From NCBI GenBank assembly GCA_964036295.1, contig OZ038467.1, positions 20,405,670 to 20,469,669 of the forward strand: a stretch of 64,000 nucleotides of DNA, given 5' to 3'. The DNA comes from Plumapathes pennacea. Lineage: Eukaryota > Cnidaria > Anthozoa > Antipatharia > Myriopathidae. The translations under genes were made by a program, and so were the position numbers. Below the pieces are notes generated by a model, which was not told the origin of the DNA, searched no databases, and worked only from the letters and a program-made list of their open reading frames with translations. Below, piece by piece: positions 32,640-44,729 of this stretch (position 1 is the first letter of the stretch; every line of letters begins with the position of its first letter).

Positions 32640-33221
32640 TTCATTTCTGGTATTTAATGAACATTGCGAAACAAAGACTACATGATCAAATGAAAGAAAC
32701 ACTTCAACAGGCAATGTACGATACGCAGAAGAATTTTATGAGGCAACAGATGTCATGTACAGAGTAAAGCATAAAGCGTCATTGTTTTACGGCTAAAGCT
32801 CACCGTAGCTTTGGTTTCTGTTTTCGCCCTGTTATCTTCCCAAAAGTATTTCGTGTCGCCACAGAAAGTTTCGTCGGGACTAAATATTTATCGGCGACAG
32901 CGGTACCATCAAATATTTGTTTACGGCTATTCTCAAAGCTTCCGCGGTGAACGCGAGCCAAAATCGTTCCCGAAAATCCAGTTTATCCGTGCATATTCCA
33001 CAGAGCCAAATGGTGTTGAGTTTGGATGGGATGCAGTTAACTTTTACACACAAGTAACGAGCAATTCACTGGCCACATCTCGAGTTGTTTAGCGAAGTCA
33101 ATTACGTCATCGCCCAGCACGTGATAATATGAACCAATCACCGTGTGCTGATTCTCGACCCACAAAAAGGAAAAAATAAATAAAAATTCCCATTTTAAGC
33201 TCTCGTGGGCCCCAGGCCCCC
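32640..33221. other. Element interior, no recognised gene
   Basis: A 36-codon frame (from 32,657, MNIAKQRLHDQMKETLQQAM) is coiled-coil-like but isolated. The motif GATAATATGAACCAATCACCG (33,121-33,141) recurs at 45,189-45,209 and inverted near 62,975. Confidence 0.35.
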
Positions 33222-33545
33222 TCCCCCACCCTACAGAAACAACTACGAAACTCCCTTTCCCGTTTCCAAATACAAATGTGTTTCACAAACAATTCCCCCC
33301 TTCCCCACCCAACAGAAACAACTACGACGAAATTCCTTTTCCTGTTTCCAAAAACAAATGTGTTTTACAAACAATTTCCCCCTCTAACAACTTTCTACAA
33401 CCCACAACACACCCCCCCCCCCCCCCAATCCCCAGGCCTCAAACAATTCCCTCCTCCCCCACCCAACAGAAACAAGTACGACGAAACTCCTTTTCCTGTC
33501 TCCAAAAACAAATGTGTTTTACAAACAATTTCCCCTTCGACCCGC
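33222..33545. repeat. Pyrimidine-rich minisatellite, about 80-bp unit
   Basis: Three units of CCCACCCAACAGAAACAACTACGACGAAA ... CAAATGTGTTTTACAAACAATTCCCC, with a C14 run near 33,413-33,426. The long proline-rich frames here are artefacts of composition. Confidence 0.9.
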
Positions 33546-34629
33546 CCCTCCCAGTCGCCGTTTTCCTTGTTAATAATTCTCTATACCCGCCTCCTATTGG
33601 CCAGCGAAAGGTACGCCCCCACAAACCAAAGGTCACTTTACATTTCACGTGGCCACGATTCGACTTCGTTTACAACTGCCTGTCGTATTGCAACCCAGTA
33701 TTTTACTTAGCGTTTGGATGCAGTCCTACGGCATCGATCTTCGGAAATCTATCGAGGTAAGTCAATTCCTTCCACCTAATTTTTTCCCTCCCCTCCTTGT
33801 GTCGAAGTCTTGACCATCTTCCCCGCCTTCCTCCTTTCACCCTCAACTCGGCCAGGGCCAAAAGTTTGTAACCGTTGATCGTGTGGGGCATGGATGGCGC
33901 GCGCCTACCATTTCGAAACACGTACTATTGAAGGAACTTTCACCTTCATAGAGCAACCGCGTTACTATGCCCCTGATGAGAATAGCGCGGTTGCTTCGAC
34001 GGACAAACCTCAAATGATGGTCATTAGTTCGACACACTTTTTAGAGCGCTCTTTCCTACACCACCCGTTTAACTTCCACTTTTATTAATTACTGTTACTG
34101 TGTTAGCGTCTTCACTAATTCCTTCGTTTTTCAGTTCTCTGTTTATTGTATTCTCGGTTTTATTCGCTCTTCGCTCCCGTCCCCTTTGTTACCCAACACA
34201 CGTGTTAACTACCGACCCCAACTACATGTCTCCCTACCGAAAATGTTCCCTACACAAATACAAGCCCTGACACGGACCCCATTTTAGCGCTGCAGCATAT
34301 AATCACGTAATAACGCACATCATTTTAAGTTATACTTCACTTCGCCACTCGATCACTCCCTTAACCTCATATAACTCATCCACTATTATTCTTAATAAAA
34401 TAGCACAGGGGTTAAAATACCCGTGACACAATTCAAACTATTCTGATGATGTCTCACGGGCCCCCATCCATGAATCGAGGAAGTTCTGTTAGTCAAATCA
34501 ACCAACGACAGCTCTCGGTTTGGTCCCTTCAAACTTTAGCCGAGCTGGTTACAGAAAAAAAATATTACATTGGACTTGACCTTGGGACTCCTATAAACCA
34601 TTAACTTATAAAAACATGAAAACATTTAC

Positions 34630-34902
34630 CTGGAGGGCGTACAAAAACCTCTTTGGTTGCGCTGACGACTCCTCGTTTGTTTGTTGCTATGCAGGTGTAG
34701 TATCCAGAATCGTTAATCTGTGCTTTGTTTAAGCTGAGTCTGCCATCTTGTTGGTGGCTTCTACCCTCTGGCAGTGGCAACAGGGATCCTGTCCACTCGA
34801 CGGTCGGTTTAGGTTCACCGGAGGCAACGCACTCAATCGTTATATTTTCCCCGATTACCAGGTAAGTAACATTTTTGGGTGCTTTGGTGAACGAAGGATA
34901 AG
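34630..34902 (-). CDS. Surface-protein gene, exon 4: first Ig domain
   Basis: 273-bp exon, acceptor TGTTTCAG|CT and donor CTCCAG|GTAAAT, phase 1/1. It encodes YPSFTKAPKNVTYLVIG, then NITIECVASGEPKPTVEWTG, then NDSGYYTCIATNKRG, a complete Ig domain with both cysteines and the core Trp. It is very similar to exon 8 of the same gene, including the E/IEWTG motif. Confidence 0.92.
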
Positions 34903-35826
34903 CTGAAACATAAAATACAGTTCTGTTTGTGTTGCGCTTTTTACACACAACTACAAGTGAAATTAACTATCGCCTTATGGACTGCACAACTCTCTAATAT
35001 ACTATACCTTGTTATCGATAAACGCTAAGCGGCCAGAACAAACTTGGCGAGACTGTACACTCAAGAGGGTTTTACTTTTTATTTGGGAAATGGGGGAGGA
35101 AAGATGGGAGGATGAAGCAGTAATACTGAAAATGTCTAAAATAAACGCGTGTGGTTCACGTCCAGCTTACTTTCTGTTGCCTGGGATATGTCGAATGTAA
35201 TTTGTGGGTTTATAATTTCAAATTGTAAATGGCATATACATGAACTTTGCGGCACTTTTGTAATTTGAGACTACTGGAGCTCTGTTTTTTCTTCATTGAT
35301 CACATGTATATTATTATTCAAATCGCACAGGAAGACTTACAATCAGCAACTGCCACAAGATAAAAGAAAATTTGCAGCTGACAGCCAGCTGTTTCCCAGT
35401 TCATCAAAGCAAAATTAACAGAATATTCTGCGTCCCGGTGAACTGAAGTCGCAAAATCTTGAAATTAGTTTTAAGAGGGAGACTTGGGAGGGGATACTGA
35501 CTGCCATTTAGATCCGTCCGTGACAACCCCTTTTCCAGGTTAATTAGTGACTCTTGCGTGACTGTCATGCAAGCGTGCCGAGTTCAACGTCATCACAAGA
35601 ATCACGTTCATACTTTTTAAACTTTCGCAAAATGATATCATATCAAATTACACAATTCTCAACTGAGCAACAATCATACCAACACATTCTTGATCAACAA
35701 AGCCAAAACAACTTAAACACAAGCCTGGAAATGACTAAACGCGCCCAGACAAAAGTGAATAAGATGTTAATGGGCTACTCATTCTTGTGTCTATCTATCA
35801 GCAGTGTGAAGAAGTCGTGTACTCAC

Positions 35827-36105
35827 ATCCAAGAGTCTCGAATAAAATTTCGTTGCTCCACTTCTTAAGTTGTTTGTCGTCCTCCGTTGGCGTGACTCGA
35901 ACTCTGTACTCAGTGTTTAGATCAAGATGAGTCAGGTTGACTTTGGTGACGTTTTCTGGCTGTGCAACACCGTGGAATTGAGCTGTTGTCGTCGAGTTTT
36001 TGCGATTGGTGGATTCAATGTCGTAACCAGCCCACAGAGTGCTGTTGCTAGTCATGATTGACAGCACTGCTTGCCTCTCCTCAATATCCTCGACCTTTAG
36101 TTCGA
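35827..36105 (-). CDS. Surface-protein gene, exon 3: second FN3-like domain
   Basis: 279-bp exon, acceptor CTGTCACCAG|TC and donor GGAT|GTGAGT, phase 1/1. It encodes ELKVEDIEERQAVLSIMT, WAGYDIESTNR, then LTHLDLNTEYRVRVTP, the L.P.T.Y.V.V signature of a fibronectin type III fold. It is homologous to exon 2 (37,473-37,748), so it arose by exon duplication. Its acceptor is the seed of the adjacent 45-bp minisatellite. Confidence 0.88.
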
Positions 36106-36810
36106 CTGGTGACAGAGAAACGAGAATATCTTGGAGTTATATAGTTAAGGTTAGAGTTAGGGTTAGTTTAATACATAGAAACGAGACTAGTTTAATACAG
36201 ACTAGTGTAATACATAGAAACGAGAATACACTGGAGTTATACAGCTTGACTGGTGACAGAGCAGCGCGAAAATACATTGGAATTAAATAACTTGACTGGT
36301 GACAGAGAAACTAGAAGACATTTGAGTTATGTAGCTCGACTGGTGACAAAATAAACAAGAATATCGTGGTGCTATATAGCTCGACTGGTTACAGAGAAAC
36401 AAAACTACACTGCAGTTATATAGCTTGACTGGCTACAGAGAAGCCAGATAACATTGGAGTTATATAGTGTGACTGATGACAGAGAAACGAAAATACATTG
36501 ATACATTGCAGTTATATAGCTTGATTGGTGACAGAGAAACTAGAATACATTGGAGTTATATAGCTTGACTGGTGACAGAGATACGAGAATACGATGAAGT
36601 TATATAGCTTGACTAGCGACAGAGAAACTAGAATACGATAGAGTTATATAGAGCTTGATAGGTAAGAGAAAAACTTGAATACATTGGAGCTATATAGCTT
36701 GACCGGTGAAAGAAAAACAAGAATATCGTGGAGTTATACAGCTTGACTGGCTACAGAGAAACAAGTCACTGGAGTTATATAGCTTGAACTGTTACAGCGA
36801 AAAGGTGGTA
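36103..36810. repeat. About 45-bp minisatellite carrying the exon-3 splice acceptor
   Basis: About fourteen degenerate units GCTTGACTGGTGACAGAGAAAC followed by a GAATACATTGGAGTTATATA segment. On the coding strand each unit reads a pyrimidine-rich TTCTCTGTCACCAG|TC, the same as the true acceptor at 36,105. A related single unit sits at the exon-2 acceptor (37,740-37,785). Confidence 0.92.
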
Positions 36811-37472
36811 GCATGTTAGCACGTCATATATTCGTTGATTAAAATCGCCTTGTTCTTTTTTCAATCATTTCAATACGTCCTTGTTTCAAAAAGGAAGTAA
36901 ATATAAGCCGCTGTCTTATTGAAGTGTACACAAACTTCTGCTTAAAATTGCAATTATGTCTGCAAATCACTTGATATTTTATTTCAATATTTTTAGATCA
37001 ATTTTTAAATGTACAAAAACTTCTCTCCAGTTTTGGTATGTTTTGTTTTTTCTCGACAATTTCCAAATTTCTGTGATCGAAGCACAGTTTTGCATTTGAT
37101 CGCCACAGGGACCCACGATTCTCAAGTTTCCAAGCCAAGAAATTCACAGATGATTATATAGACACTAAACTTCCTGCCAATTTTTTTTTTTTTTTTTTTT
37201 ACTTTTCTAGGAGCGGTGAAAAGAAGATAACTGAAAAGGTGCGGTGCTCGACATGACGCAACAATATGGCGCACACATCGGCGTACACGCGTGAACACGA
37301 GCGCGTGTCCACGCACACATGACAACTAATCATTTGAGAATGAACGAGACAGCGATTGACAAAACAAAAAGGATGTTAATATGGTACAACTCCTATTTCC
37401 AACAGGGTGTAACTATCTGAACTGTACCCTGAGGACATTCAAATTGATCGACAGAAAAAACCGCGTGCTCAC

Positions 37473-37748
37473 CAGGTGTCTCGAATAAAGCTCCATCGAT
37501 CCATTTCTCAGGTTCCTTGAAATCTTTCGCAGGTCTGACACGAACATTGTACGAAGTACCAGGATCAAGACGAGGTAGGGTTATTTTGGTGACGTCAACT
37601 CCTGGCTGTACAATATGCTTAGACTCAAGCGGCTTCATGGTTCTGCGATTAACGAGCTCGATGATGTAGGCTGCCCAATGAGAATTCTTAGGTTTTATCA
37701 CAGACAGCACTGCCTCTCTTGGTGTGGTCTTCTCGACCTTCAGGCTGA
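37473..37748 (-). CDS. Surface-protein gene, exon 2: first FN3-like domain
   Basis: 276-bp exon, acceptor CTGTCACCAG|TC and donor CACCTG|GTGAGC, phase 1/1. It encodes SLKVEKTTPREAVLSVIK, AAYIIELVNRR, then LPRLDPGTSYNVRVRPA, and ends EKWIDGALFETP, in parallel with exon 3. It joins exon 1 as EEKL-V-SLKVE. Confidence 0.88.
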
Positions 37749-38365
37749 CTGGTGACAGAGGAAAATACATTAGATATTATATCGACAGCGCATTTTCGCA
37801 CTACTTCCTTTCCTATATATAAAATAAGATCCAATGAATTTAATCTGGTTACAGATGGCAAACCTTTCTGCAATAACACCCTCATTAATCCAAGCATGGT
37901 TCTTAACTGAAACTAATATAAACGCAGAAAGCTAAAGGGTCCATTCAAGGAATTAACTAAACCAAAATAAATACACAGAATTTTTTTGCTTCCAAGAACA
38001 AGAAAAAAAAAGAAAAAAAGAAATTAACATCGAAAGTAATACGGTAGGCTGCATGCGCGGCACTGCTAACTTCCCTTCTTTCCACTGATTGACATTATTT
38101 TATTTTGCATAAGAACACCGAGAACTCCTTGCCCAATCAAGTAAACTCTTCAATACAAACTATAGAATTCAGTGTGTCTCAAAAACAGCGGCAGCGCTTT
38201 CAGTTCGAAATAATTAAAAAAACCGGAACTGTCAACTTCACATATTCGCGGGCTGATTAATGCACTCCTGTTTTGTGCCGGATCACGATCTCTCTCAGGA
38301 AAATATATTTACAATTCAGAAGTTAGTATTGGTAATCACACGATTTCGAATGCAATTTCGAATAA

Positions 38366-38457
38366 ATGAGCACGAGTAAATTTTTCAAAGGCCACAAAAT
38401 TGCATGGGCGCCGCGCGAGTACAATTTGTGGGCTTTGAAAAATTTATGAGTGCTCAT
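38366..38457. repeat. Hairpin MITE (ATGAGCACGAGTAAATTTTTC family), copy 1
   Basis: Near-palindrome ATGAGCACGAG...GTGCTCAT around a GCGCCGCGC core. The same family is at 45,287-45,377. A flanking motif GGTAATC.CA.GATTTCGA.TGCAATTT also occurs at the inner edge of the right duplication arm (42,240-42,268). Confidence 0.8.
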
Positions 38458-39376
38458 TTAGAAAGTTACAGGTTACAATGTTTTTCTGTTGTGTATGTGT
38501 TTTTCGCTAAATTCTTTAGTTTCCGAAACACAACAACACAACAAATGAAGAAGGGACAACCCGAGTAAAAAAAGCCAACTGTTTCATAGCATGACTTCAG
38601 CATCCAAGCTCCAAGCTCGTTTCACAAGTGTAATGTGTATCGAGAAAAGACGGTCCTCGGCCCACCATAATGTACAAAATACTGAAACCTGTCGGTAGCT
38701 TCATAAGTCCAAGCGAACAATATTACATATTTTCTTGTGTTTCAAATCCAGTAGTTGTGATACACAATAAAACACTAAGAATGGCATACATATATAGCGT
38801 AAATAAACGCTGAAAATTTCGAAACTTTGCTGAATATCCAACTAGTGTTTTCTGAATGCTTTTCCATCTTGATCATAAACTCTTCGGACTGGTTTATCGA
38901 CCCGGCAAACAGCATATTTTTCTTGTCATTCAGCAGCTTTATCAAGATGTCCTTTTGTTAATTACTGTATGTGTTTTACAAAGTTGCAATCTGAAAACAC
39001 CACATTGTAGAGAAAAAAGAGACTAGAATAAGTTACTCCATCAAGACTGATCGACTCGTGTTAAACTCTAACTTAATAACACATTTTCGTTGTACGAGTA
39101 ACGCTTATTCAGAAGATATCACAGTAACCACGATCTATCTGTATTTTCCATAGACTAAATTACCATATAAAAAGCTAAATTAAAACTACAAAACTACGAA
39201 GGTACTTCTTTTGTCCGACGAATTAACAAAGAAAAATGGTCCTTATACGGCCGTTTATTATAACTATATCGGAACCATGCTTTTTCCAGCCGCAGCAAAA
39301 AAACCAGATAGCAGGAAGTAAGTAGAAAAACGTAGTAAAAGACAGACTTCAACTCAAGTCTAACTGAATTACTTAC
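38458..39376. other. Intron 1 sequence
   Basis: Unremarkable AT-rich intronic sequence between EGF exon 1 and FN3 exon 2; no exon or repeat recognised. Confidence 0.5.
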
Positions 39377-39641
39377 CGAGTTTTTCTTCACAGTTTACTC
39401 CGCCATATCCGAGAATACAGTCGCATGTATAGGGCTGATTGTCTTCATCAAGTACAGGGGAACATTTCGCTTCATTTTTGCAAGGTTTAATCACGTTGCA
39501 AACGTCCTTTGGCTCATAACATATTGCTATTATGCCGATGATGGTGCGTTGAGATCCCGAGTTCTCGGTGTATTTAGAGGCTTTGATGACAGGTATCAAA
39601 AGAAACGCGATGTACAAAACTGAAATATCAAGCAACTTCAT
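39377..39641 (-). CDS. Surface-protein gene, exon 1: signal peptide and EGF domain
   Basis: 265-bp first coding exon from ATG to donor CTCG|GTAAGT (phase 1). MKLLDISVLYIAFLLIPVIK is a typical signal peptide. After a 25-residue spacer comes an EGF-like domain with six cysteines: DVCNVIKPCKNEAKC, then YTCDCILGYGGVNC. An upstream in-frame TTG extends the open frame, but the ATG at 39,641 fits better because the signal peptide starts there. The eight exons from here to 15,255 give about 600 residues in one frame. EGF-FN3-FN3-Ig-MAM-Ig is unlike vertebrate MAM receptors, where MAM is usually first. Confidence 0.87.
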
Positions 39642-39727
39642 GGCTTCGAGCAAGAGGTTTTACCCTTCCAACTTCTCTGAAAAGGTAAAAGCAAACTCCA
39701 TCTGGTTAAGCACTTTCCAACCTATAA

Positions 39728-39807
39728 AGTTTATTATTATTATTATTATTATAATTATTATAATTATTATAATTATTATTATTATTATTATTATCATTAT
39801 TATTATT
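39728..39807. repeat. (ATT)n/(AAT)n microsatellite
   Basis: About 80 bp of TTATTATTA with few interruptions, upstream of exon 1. Confidence 0.95.
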
Positions 39808-40570
39808 AGTTGCCATGGTAATGTAATTAAAGCCGACAAACGGTGCCAAACACATCACTTTTCATGACAGTTAAACATCACATAAAAACTCTTTGACAAT
39901 ATGAGTTTATAATCATTAAATATAGTTTATAGTCACTAAATCTGTGAATATATATGAATATTTCGTCGTTAGTTAACGGCAAAGTTTTTGGTGCATCACT
40001 ATAAACAGAGTAAATATTTCCCCGTTAATTAACCGCTAAACACTGCATCTGTATTATATACCGAGCACTTTCTTTGCGAATTTTAATTTGTCTCGATAGA
40101 GGGACTTTAATGAAAAATTCGCATTTATCAAATGTCTCCTTGGGATCAAATTACAATGAGTTTAACGGAGCCCCCTCGGCGTTGAGAACCAAATGTAAAG
40201 AAAAAAAATTGAATTGGCTGAGACCTAAAAAATATGGCTTAAAAATTTTCGCTTCAAATATTTGAATTTTTAAAACCACCTGGTAGAAGTAATAAATAAC
40301 TGGGACTGATAGCAAACAGTCAGAAGTAACATATTCTATTGCGTACAAAATATTTCTAAACATCGGGTGCCTTTTTATTGGACAGGGAGGGCTGCTAGTA
40401 ATATAAATGATCACACCCTGGGATTAAACTAGTGACCCTAGTCTTTGTTTCGGGAGACCTTAACATCTGAAATAACACTGTCAACTCGAAAACAAGATAT
40501 TTGTGAAAACCTCATCCGAGGCAGGAAATTTAGAACTAATATTAAAAAAGGCAATTCAAATTTTCAGATA
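39808..40570. other. Upstream intergenic sequence, no recognised gene
   Basis: Short frames have no signatures. The promoter of the surface-protein gene should lie in or near here, but no box could be assigned with confidence. Confidence 0.4.
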
Positions 40571-41005
40571 ATGAAATTTAGAGCAAATATTAAAAAAGGC
40601 AATTAGGATTTTCAGAGGACCAGCCTTTTACCATATTGACTCATTCGAGCTTATGTGTATTTACTTTTCCGGATGTTAAAACTGACATTTGTGCATGATT
40701 TGAAAGTTTGGTCTTGAATTTTGAATTTTTGAATTTTTGAATTTTGAAAATATTATTATTATTTTTTTATTATTTTTGATTATGATATTTAATGAAATTT
40801 AGAGCAAATATTAAAAAAGGCAATTAGGATTTTCAGAGGACCAGCCTTTTACCATATTGACTCATTCGAGCTTATGTGTATTTACTTTTCCGGATGTTAA
40901 AACTGACATTTGTGCATGATTTGAAAGTTTAGTCTTGAATTTTGAATTTTTTGAATTTTTGAATTTTGAAAATATTATTATTATTTTTATTATTTTTTGT
41001 AAAGT
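40571..41005. repeat. Tandem duplication, 221-bp period
   Basis: ATGAAATTTAGAGCAAATAT...TTGAATTTTGAAAATATTATT occurs at 40,571 and 40,792 almost unchanged, with a partial third unit before 40,571. Confidence 0.9.
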
Positions 41006-42272
41006 GCCCATTTGAACATGTTCAAATTTTCCATGATAATCGATGAGACTTTTCCCGTTGATTACCCCTTCTATGAGTCCTTTCTAAGTTGCAATCCCTA
41101 ATCTATCATCAGCTATCATTCACTGTTTGATTGAGGATTTACATAAACATGTATTAGCCCCGAGGTGCGTCAATAACAAGTTAATTATCAGATCACAGCT
41201 GTTCGTGTTATTACAATAATAAATATCCTAAATTACTCTAAAGAAAATTGTGAGACAAAGAAGATGAATCCCTAAAAAGCGTCCAACACATTTACGCTTC
41301 TAGTGTGTTACCTTTGATAATCTTTGGGTTTGCTGACTTAAAAACACTTAAAAAAAACAGCGACTTTTTAACTGCTGAGCAGTTTCCCTGGTTTGTCTTG
41401 ATAGGTCACTACTCGATCGATTAGACTGTATAAAACGCTTGAAAAAGCGTATATCTTATTCTATGGTTTAGCGCTAGTCAAAACGTACGCACAGACATGA
41501 TAGAATTTTATAATGTTGTAAGGTACCGTACAGTATACATTGCATGCGGGTAAATATATAAATAACAGGGCCTAACAGCTAAAAATATTTTAAAAATGGA
41601 ATGTAATTTCATATTTCGTAGTACAGATTTTGAGTGGCTTTAGCTGTCAAACTTTCTCCGGGAGAATCGAAAGTTTTCTTTTCGTTTTTCTTTATGTGGC
41701 CGCCATATGCTAATTCTAGTTTGTATAATTAAATTGAATTTCTGAGCCTTTCTTCCACCAAGGATGTTCTGTATTCACACCGGATGCGGTTAACGCAGTC
41801 TTTCAATTTTTCTGTAGAACTTCACTGTACTGTCCGTTGTCTTGTCACGGTAAGCGTTGAGTGTTCTTGTTCGTAAGGTCTGGTGGTAAACATTCCGTTT
41901 TAAATCTCTCTGAGTTTCAGCAGGAAAATATTCCTTTCGATATCATTTATTCTTCGTTTTCGTTATGATTTTGTTTATAGGAATTAATTCTACATTTCAC
42001 GTAAAGTGAGAAAATGAAACGACAGCGCGTCAACAAGCTAAAGTCATGCAACACCGAGAGACCAGCTGCTGTTTTATCCCTAGTAAACAACGGAGAGATA
42101 ATTACGTCTTGAAAGGAGAAGTTCGTTTCTGATCACTCTTCGGATTTAATTAGGGTTCATTTTCCCTCTCAGAAAATATAAGAGCTTCCTCGCCGTTTGT
42201 GTATGGTATACATTAAGGCTATAAGTTCAGTTTATATAGGTAATCGCATGATTTCGAGTGCAATTTGGAATA
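41006..42272. other. No recognised gene
   Basis: AT-rich, no repeats beyond a terminal GGTAATCGCATGATTTCG motif at the duplication-arm border. Confidence 0.4.
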
Positions 42273-44729
42273 AACAAGACAGGACCGTGGCCAGTGCGCT
42301 TGTGACGTCATTAGTACAATGAATAGAGACACGCGGGGTCCCGGGAGAGGAACTTTTGTCGTGCGTTTATATGCAAAAGATATTATAGCCGAGTCAGTTT
42401 TTGCAAATGACGGATCCAAGAGCTCCCTTTATTTTTCTTGCCCTCTTTCTTCTAATTTCGGTCAAACAGATATTCACGAAAAAGTGTATTATAATAATTG
42501 AGAGAAAACAATTATCGAAGGCCCCGTAGGAATATTCTTCGTTTGCAACAACCCAGTTTTCATTGCTTTCCGATGCACGTGACAGTACTTGTGTGACGCT
42601 TTCTATACAACCTGGCAACCTTGTTGAGTGAATTTTCAAGCTGACATGTTTTGTGGAGGAACTGTGTTGTCATTTTGTAATGGGATTGACTGGGGAATAC
42701 CCGACATCTTAAGTAGCTGTAAGACAGCGTAATAGCCTTATCTCATCTTCCCAGCGTGTGCATCATGTTCAAGTAGCTGTAGCACATTAAGGCCCCGTCC
42801 ACACTACGCCGGATAAATTTGAAAACGCAACTTTCACTCTGAAAACGCAAGAAATGTTTTCCGTCCACACTGGAAAACGGATAAAATGTTTCCGGGCCCA
42901 AATGTATTGTTATTGCTCTACAAACGTCCCTGACAATCTTTGAAACCACTTGACGTGACCACGTAAGTCAGGGTTTTCGAAAAGTTCCGTTTTCAAAATG
43001 TTTTTCGTCCACACCAAAACGCAAAGCCGGCGTTTTCAAATTTATCCACTTTGAAGAGCGTTTTCCTAACCGTAAGAATAAAGTTGCGTTTTCAAATTTA
43101 TCCGGCGTAGTGTGGACGGGGCCTAAAACATGACACTTCCCATGATGAAATTACTTCGTATGAAAAAGCCATCTCAGACGTTACGCATCCTACATGTACA
43201 AGTCTGATCACTAATATGTTCAAGACTGCTATGCATTAAGCTTTAACGCAAAATTCTGGGTCGATACGAAATTAATCTCTATCGGAAGCTGCAGACGTTT
43301 GAATACCGTGACAACAAAGGCGTGCATCACGGGCTTGTGGAGCGAACATTACGGCTCGGATAGTCGGATATCAACCTTGAAGACTTCGAGGTATTCAGTG
43401 ACAAATATTCTCGATGTAATCGCCTGCCGGTCTTTCCTGCTTTTGTTAAAGCGGCGTGAGTGAAAGCTAAGTAGCTGATGATTCGGGATTCCCCGTTCTA
43501 TGATATTATGCTCGTGACATTTCATTGACAGATCTTGTATCTTAATCTCGCGTGATATTTGCCTCAATCCTATTAGTAATTCAATATCCTCAGACAATAA
43601 ACAAAGAACCTTTACTGCACGCAAAACGAAGTTAAACGCCGACTGTTCGTATACGCCGCGCGTTACACAAAGCCGCAGAGTTTCCGACAAAGGGAGACGC
43701 TCTGCCCGCAGGGAAAAGTTCAAGTTCTATCAAGTTTCGACACGTCTTCTACTACTTATTCGATGTTCTTTCACACAAATATTGCTCAGAACACAGATAC
43801 ATTGTTTGAAGCGGTATCTATAATCGAGCATTTGCAAAACACAACCCTTCGTACTTTACGGAGGTCCCGCTGGTAACACATCAAGCATTTGTGTACGGCT
43901 ATTTTCAAGTCTTCCGACGCTTAAAAACAATGCAAGCCAAAATCGCTCTTAAAGTATGGCTTCCGTGCATCCAGAAAGCCAACCGATGATCGTTTTGTTT
44001 GGATCAACAACTGAAGGACCGGAAATTTTTTCTATATCCCTTGACAGAGAAAACCCATTGTACTTGGTTCTGTGATTTTGATCTCTGAATACGTCTGATC
44101 TTGCAATGCCTGTGTTTTAACACATTTTAAAATACAAACGTATCTTAGCACCTCGGTTACTTTTGGCAATCTTCTTTTTGAGCTTCTAGCTTTCTCGCAG
44201 CGATGGTTTATTGATCCTAATTTTCTCTTTCCATTTCCATCTGTGGCTTTTTATTGTTTCCATGTTGTTTACATGCACGTTCACGGAACGCATTAGCATT
44301 GTGAAGTACGTAAGCTCGGGTATAATCATGAACTTTTGACGACTTTGGGACATTCTTTGAAATGTATTCTTGTATCAGTCGCCTGCTTTTTCTACTCTTG
44401 TTCAAAATGCGTGAAAGGTAATTCAATGGTACGTGGCTTGGCTCACGACTTCGTCTTGGAGGACTTCGGTTTTCTTTCACATAAACATTTGTGGGAATAC
44501 AATAAAACTGAGCGAAGCAAGATCTACCAACGGTCACTTTTTCCTCAGCCATTTCCCAATTTTCAAATAATAACGCCATCTGTTGCACTGATTGCTTGAC
44601 CTTCATGGCACCGAGCCAAAATGTCGCAACAACAACATAAATGCACGCAGAGTGAAATTTTGATTCCAAACAAAAGTCAGATTTTCTGACGCTTTACTTG
44701 TATCAGCAAGAATAATACAAAGTAAAAGA
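42273..44729 (-). repeat. Right arm of the 2.46-kb inverted duplication
   Basis: Reverse complement of 11,090-13,547 with only scattered substitutions (for example CTACGGGGCC versus CTACTGGGCC). It carries the same ORFs on the minus strand (44,217-44,669; 43,349-43,723; 42,743-42,949). The first is longer here (150 codons), so this copy looks closer to the parent. Confidence 0.93.
42791..43123. mobile_element. Harbinger-like MITE, 333 bp (right-arm copy)
   Basis: Same element as 12,696-13,028 inside the inverted duplication; GGCCCCGTCCACACTACGCC ends, TTA/TAA flanks. Confidence 0.85.

Larger units (their letters stand above)
31760..34438. mobile_element. 2.7-kb element with 350-bp inverted arms
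   Basis: Arms 31,760-32,109 and 34,089-34,438 are inverted, equal in length and about 95% identical by eye (outer ends GTTTGAATTGTGTCACGGG). Flanks TATTTAG / TATTCTG are only a weak target duplication. The interior contains dispersed repeat copy 2 and a pyrimidine-rich minisatellite. It lies in the intron between Ig exon 4 and MAM exon 5. No transposase was seen. Confidence 0.7.

Noticed and set aside
33276..33760. Proline-rich ORFs
   Set aside because: Caused by C-runs and an 80-bp satellite; frames are open by composition only.
36140..36175. Telomere-like GGTTAGAGTTAGGGTTAG motif
   Set aside because: Only two to three degenerate units inside a minisatellite; too short to call an interstitial telomere.
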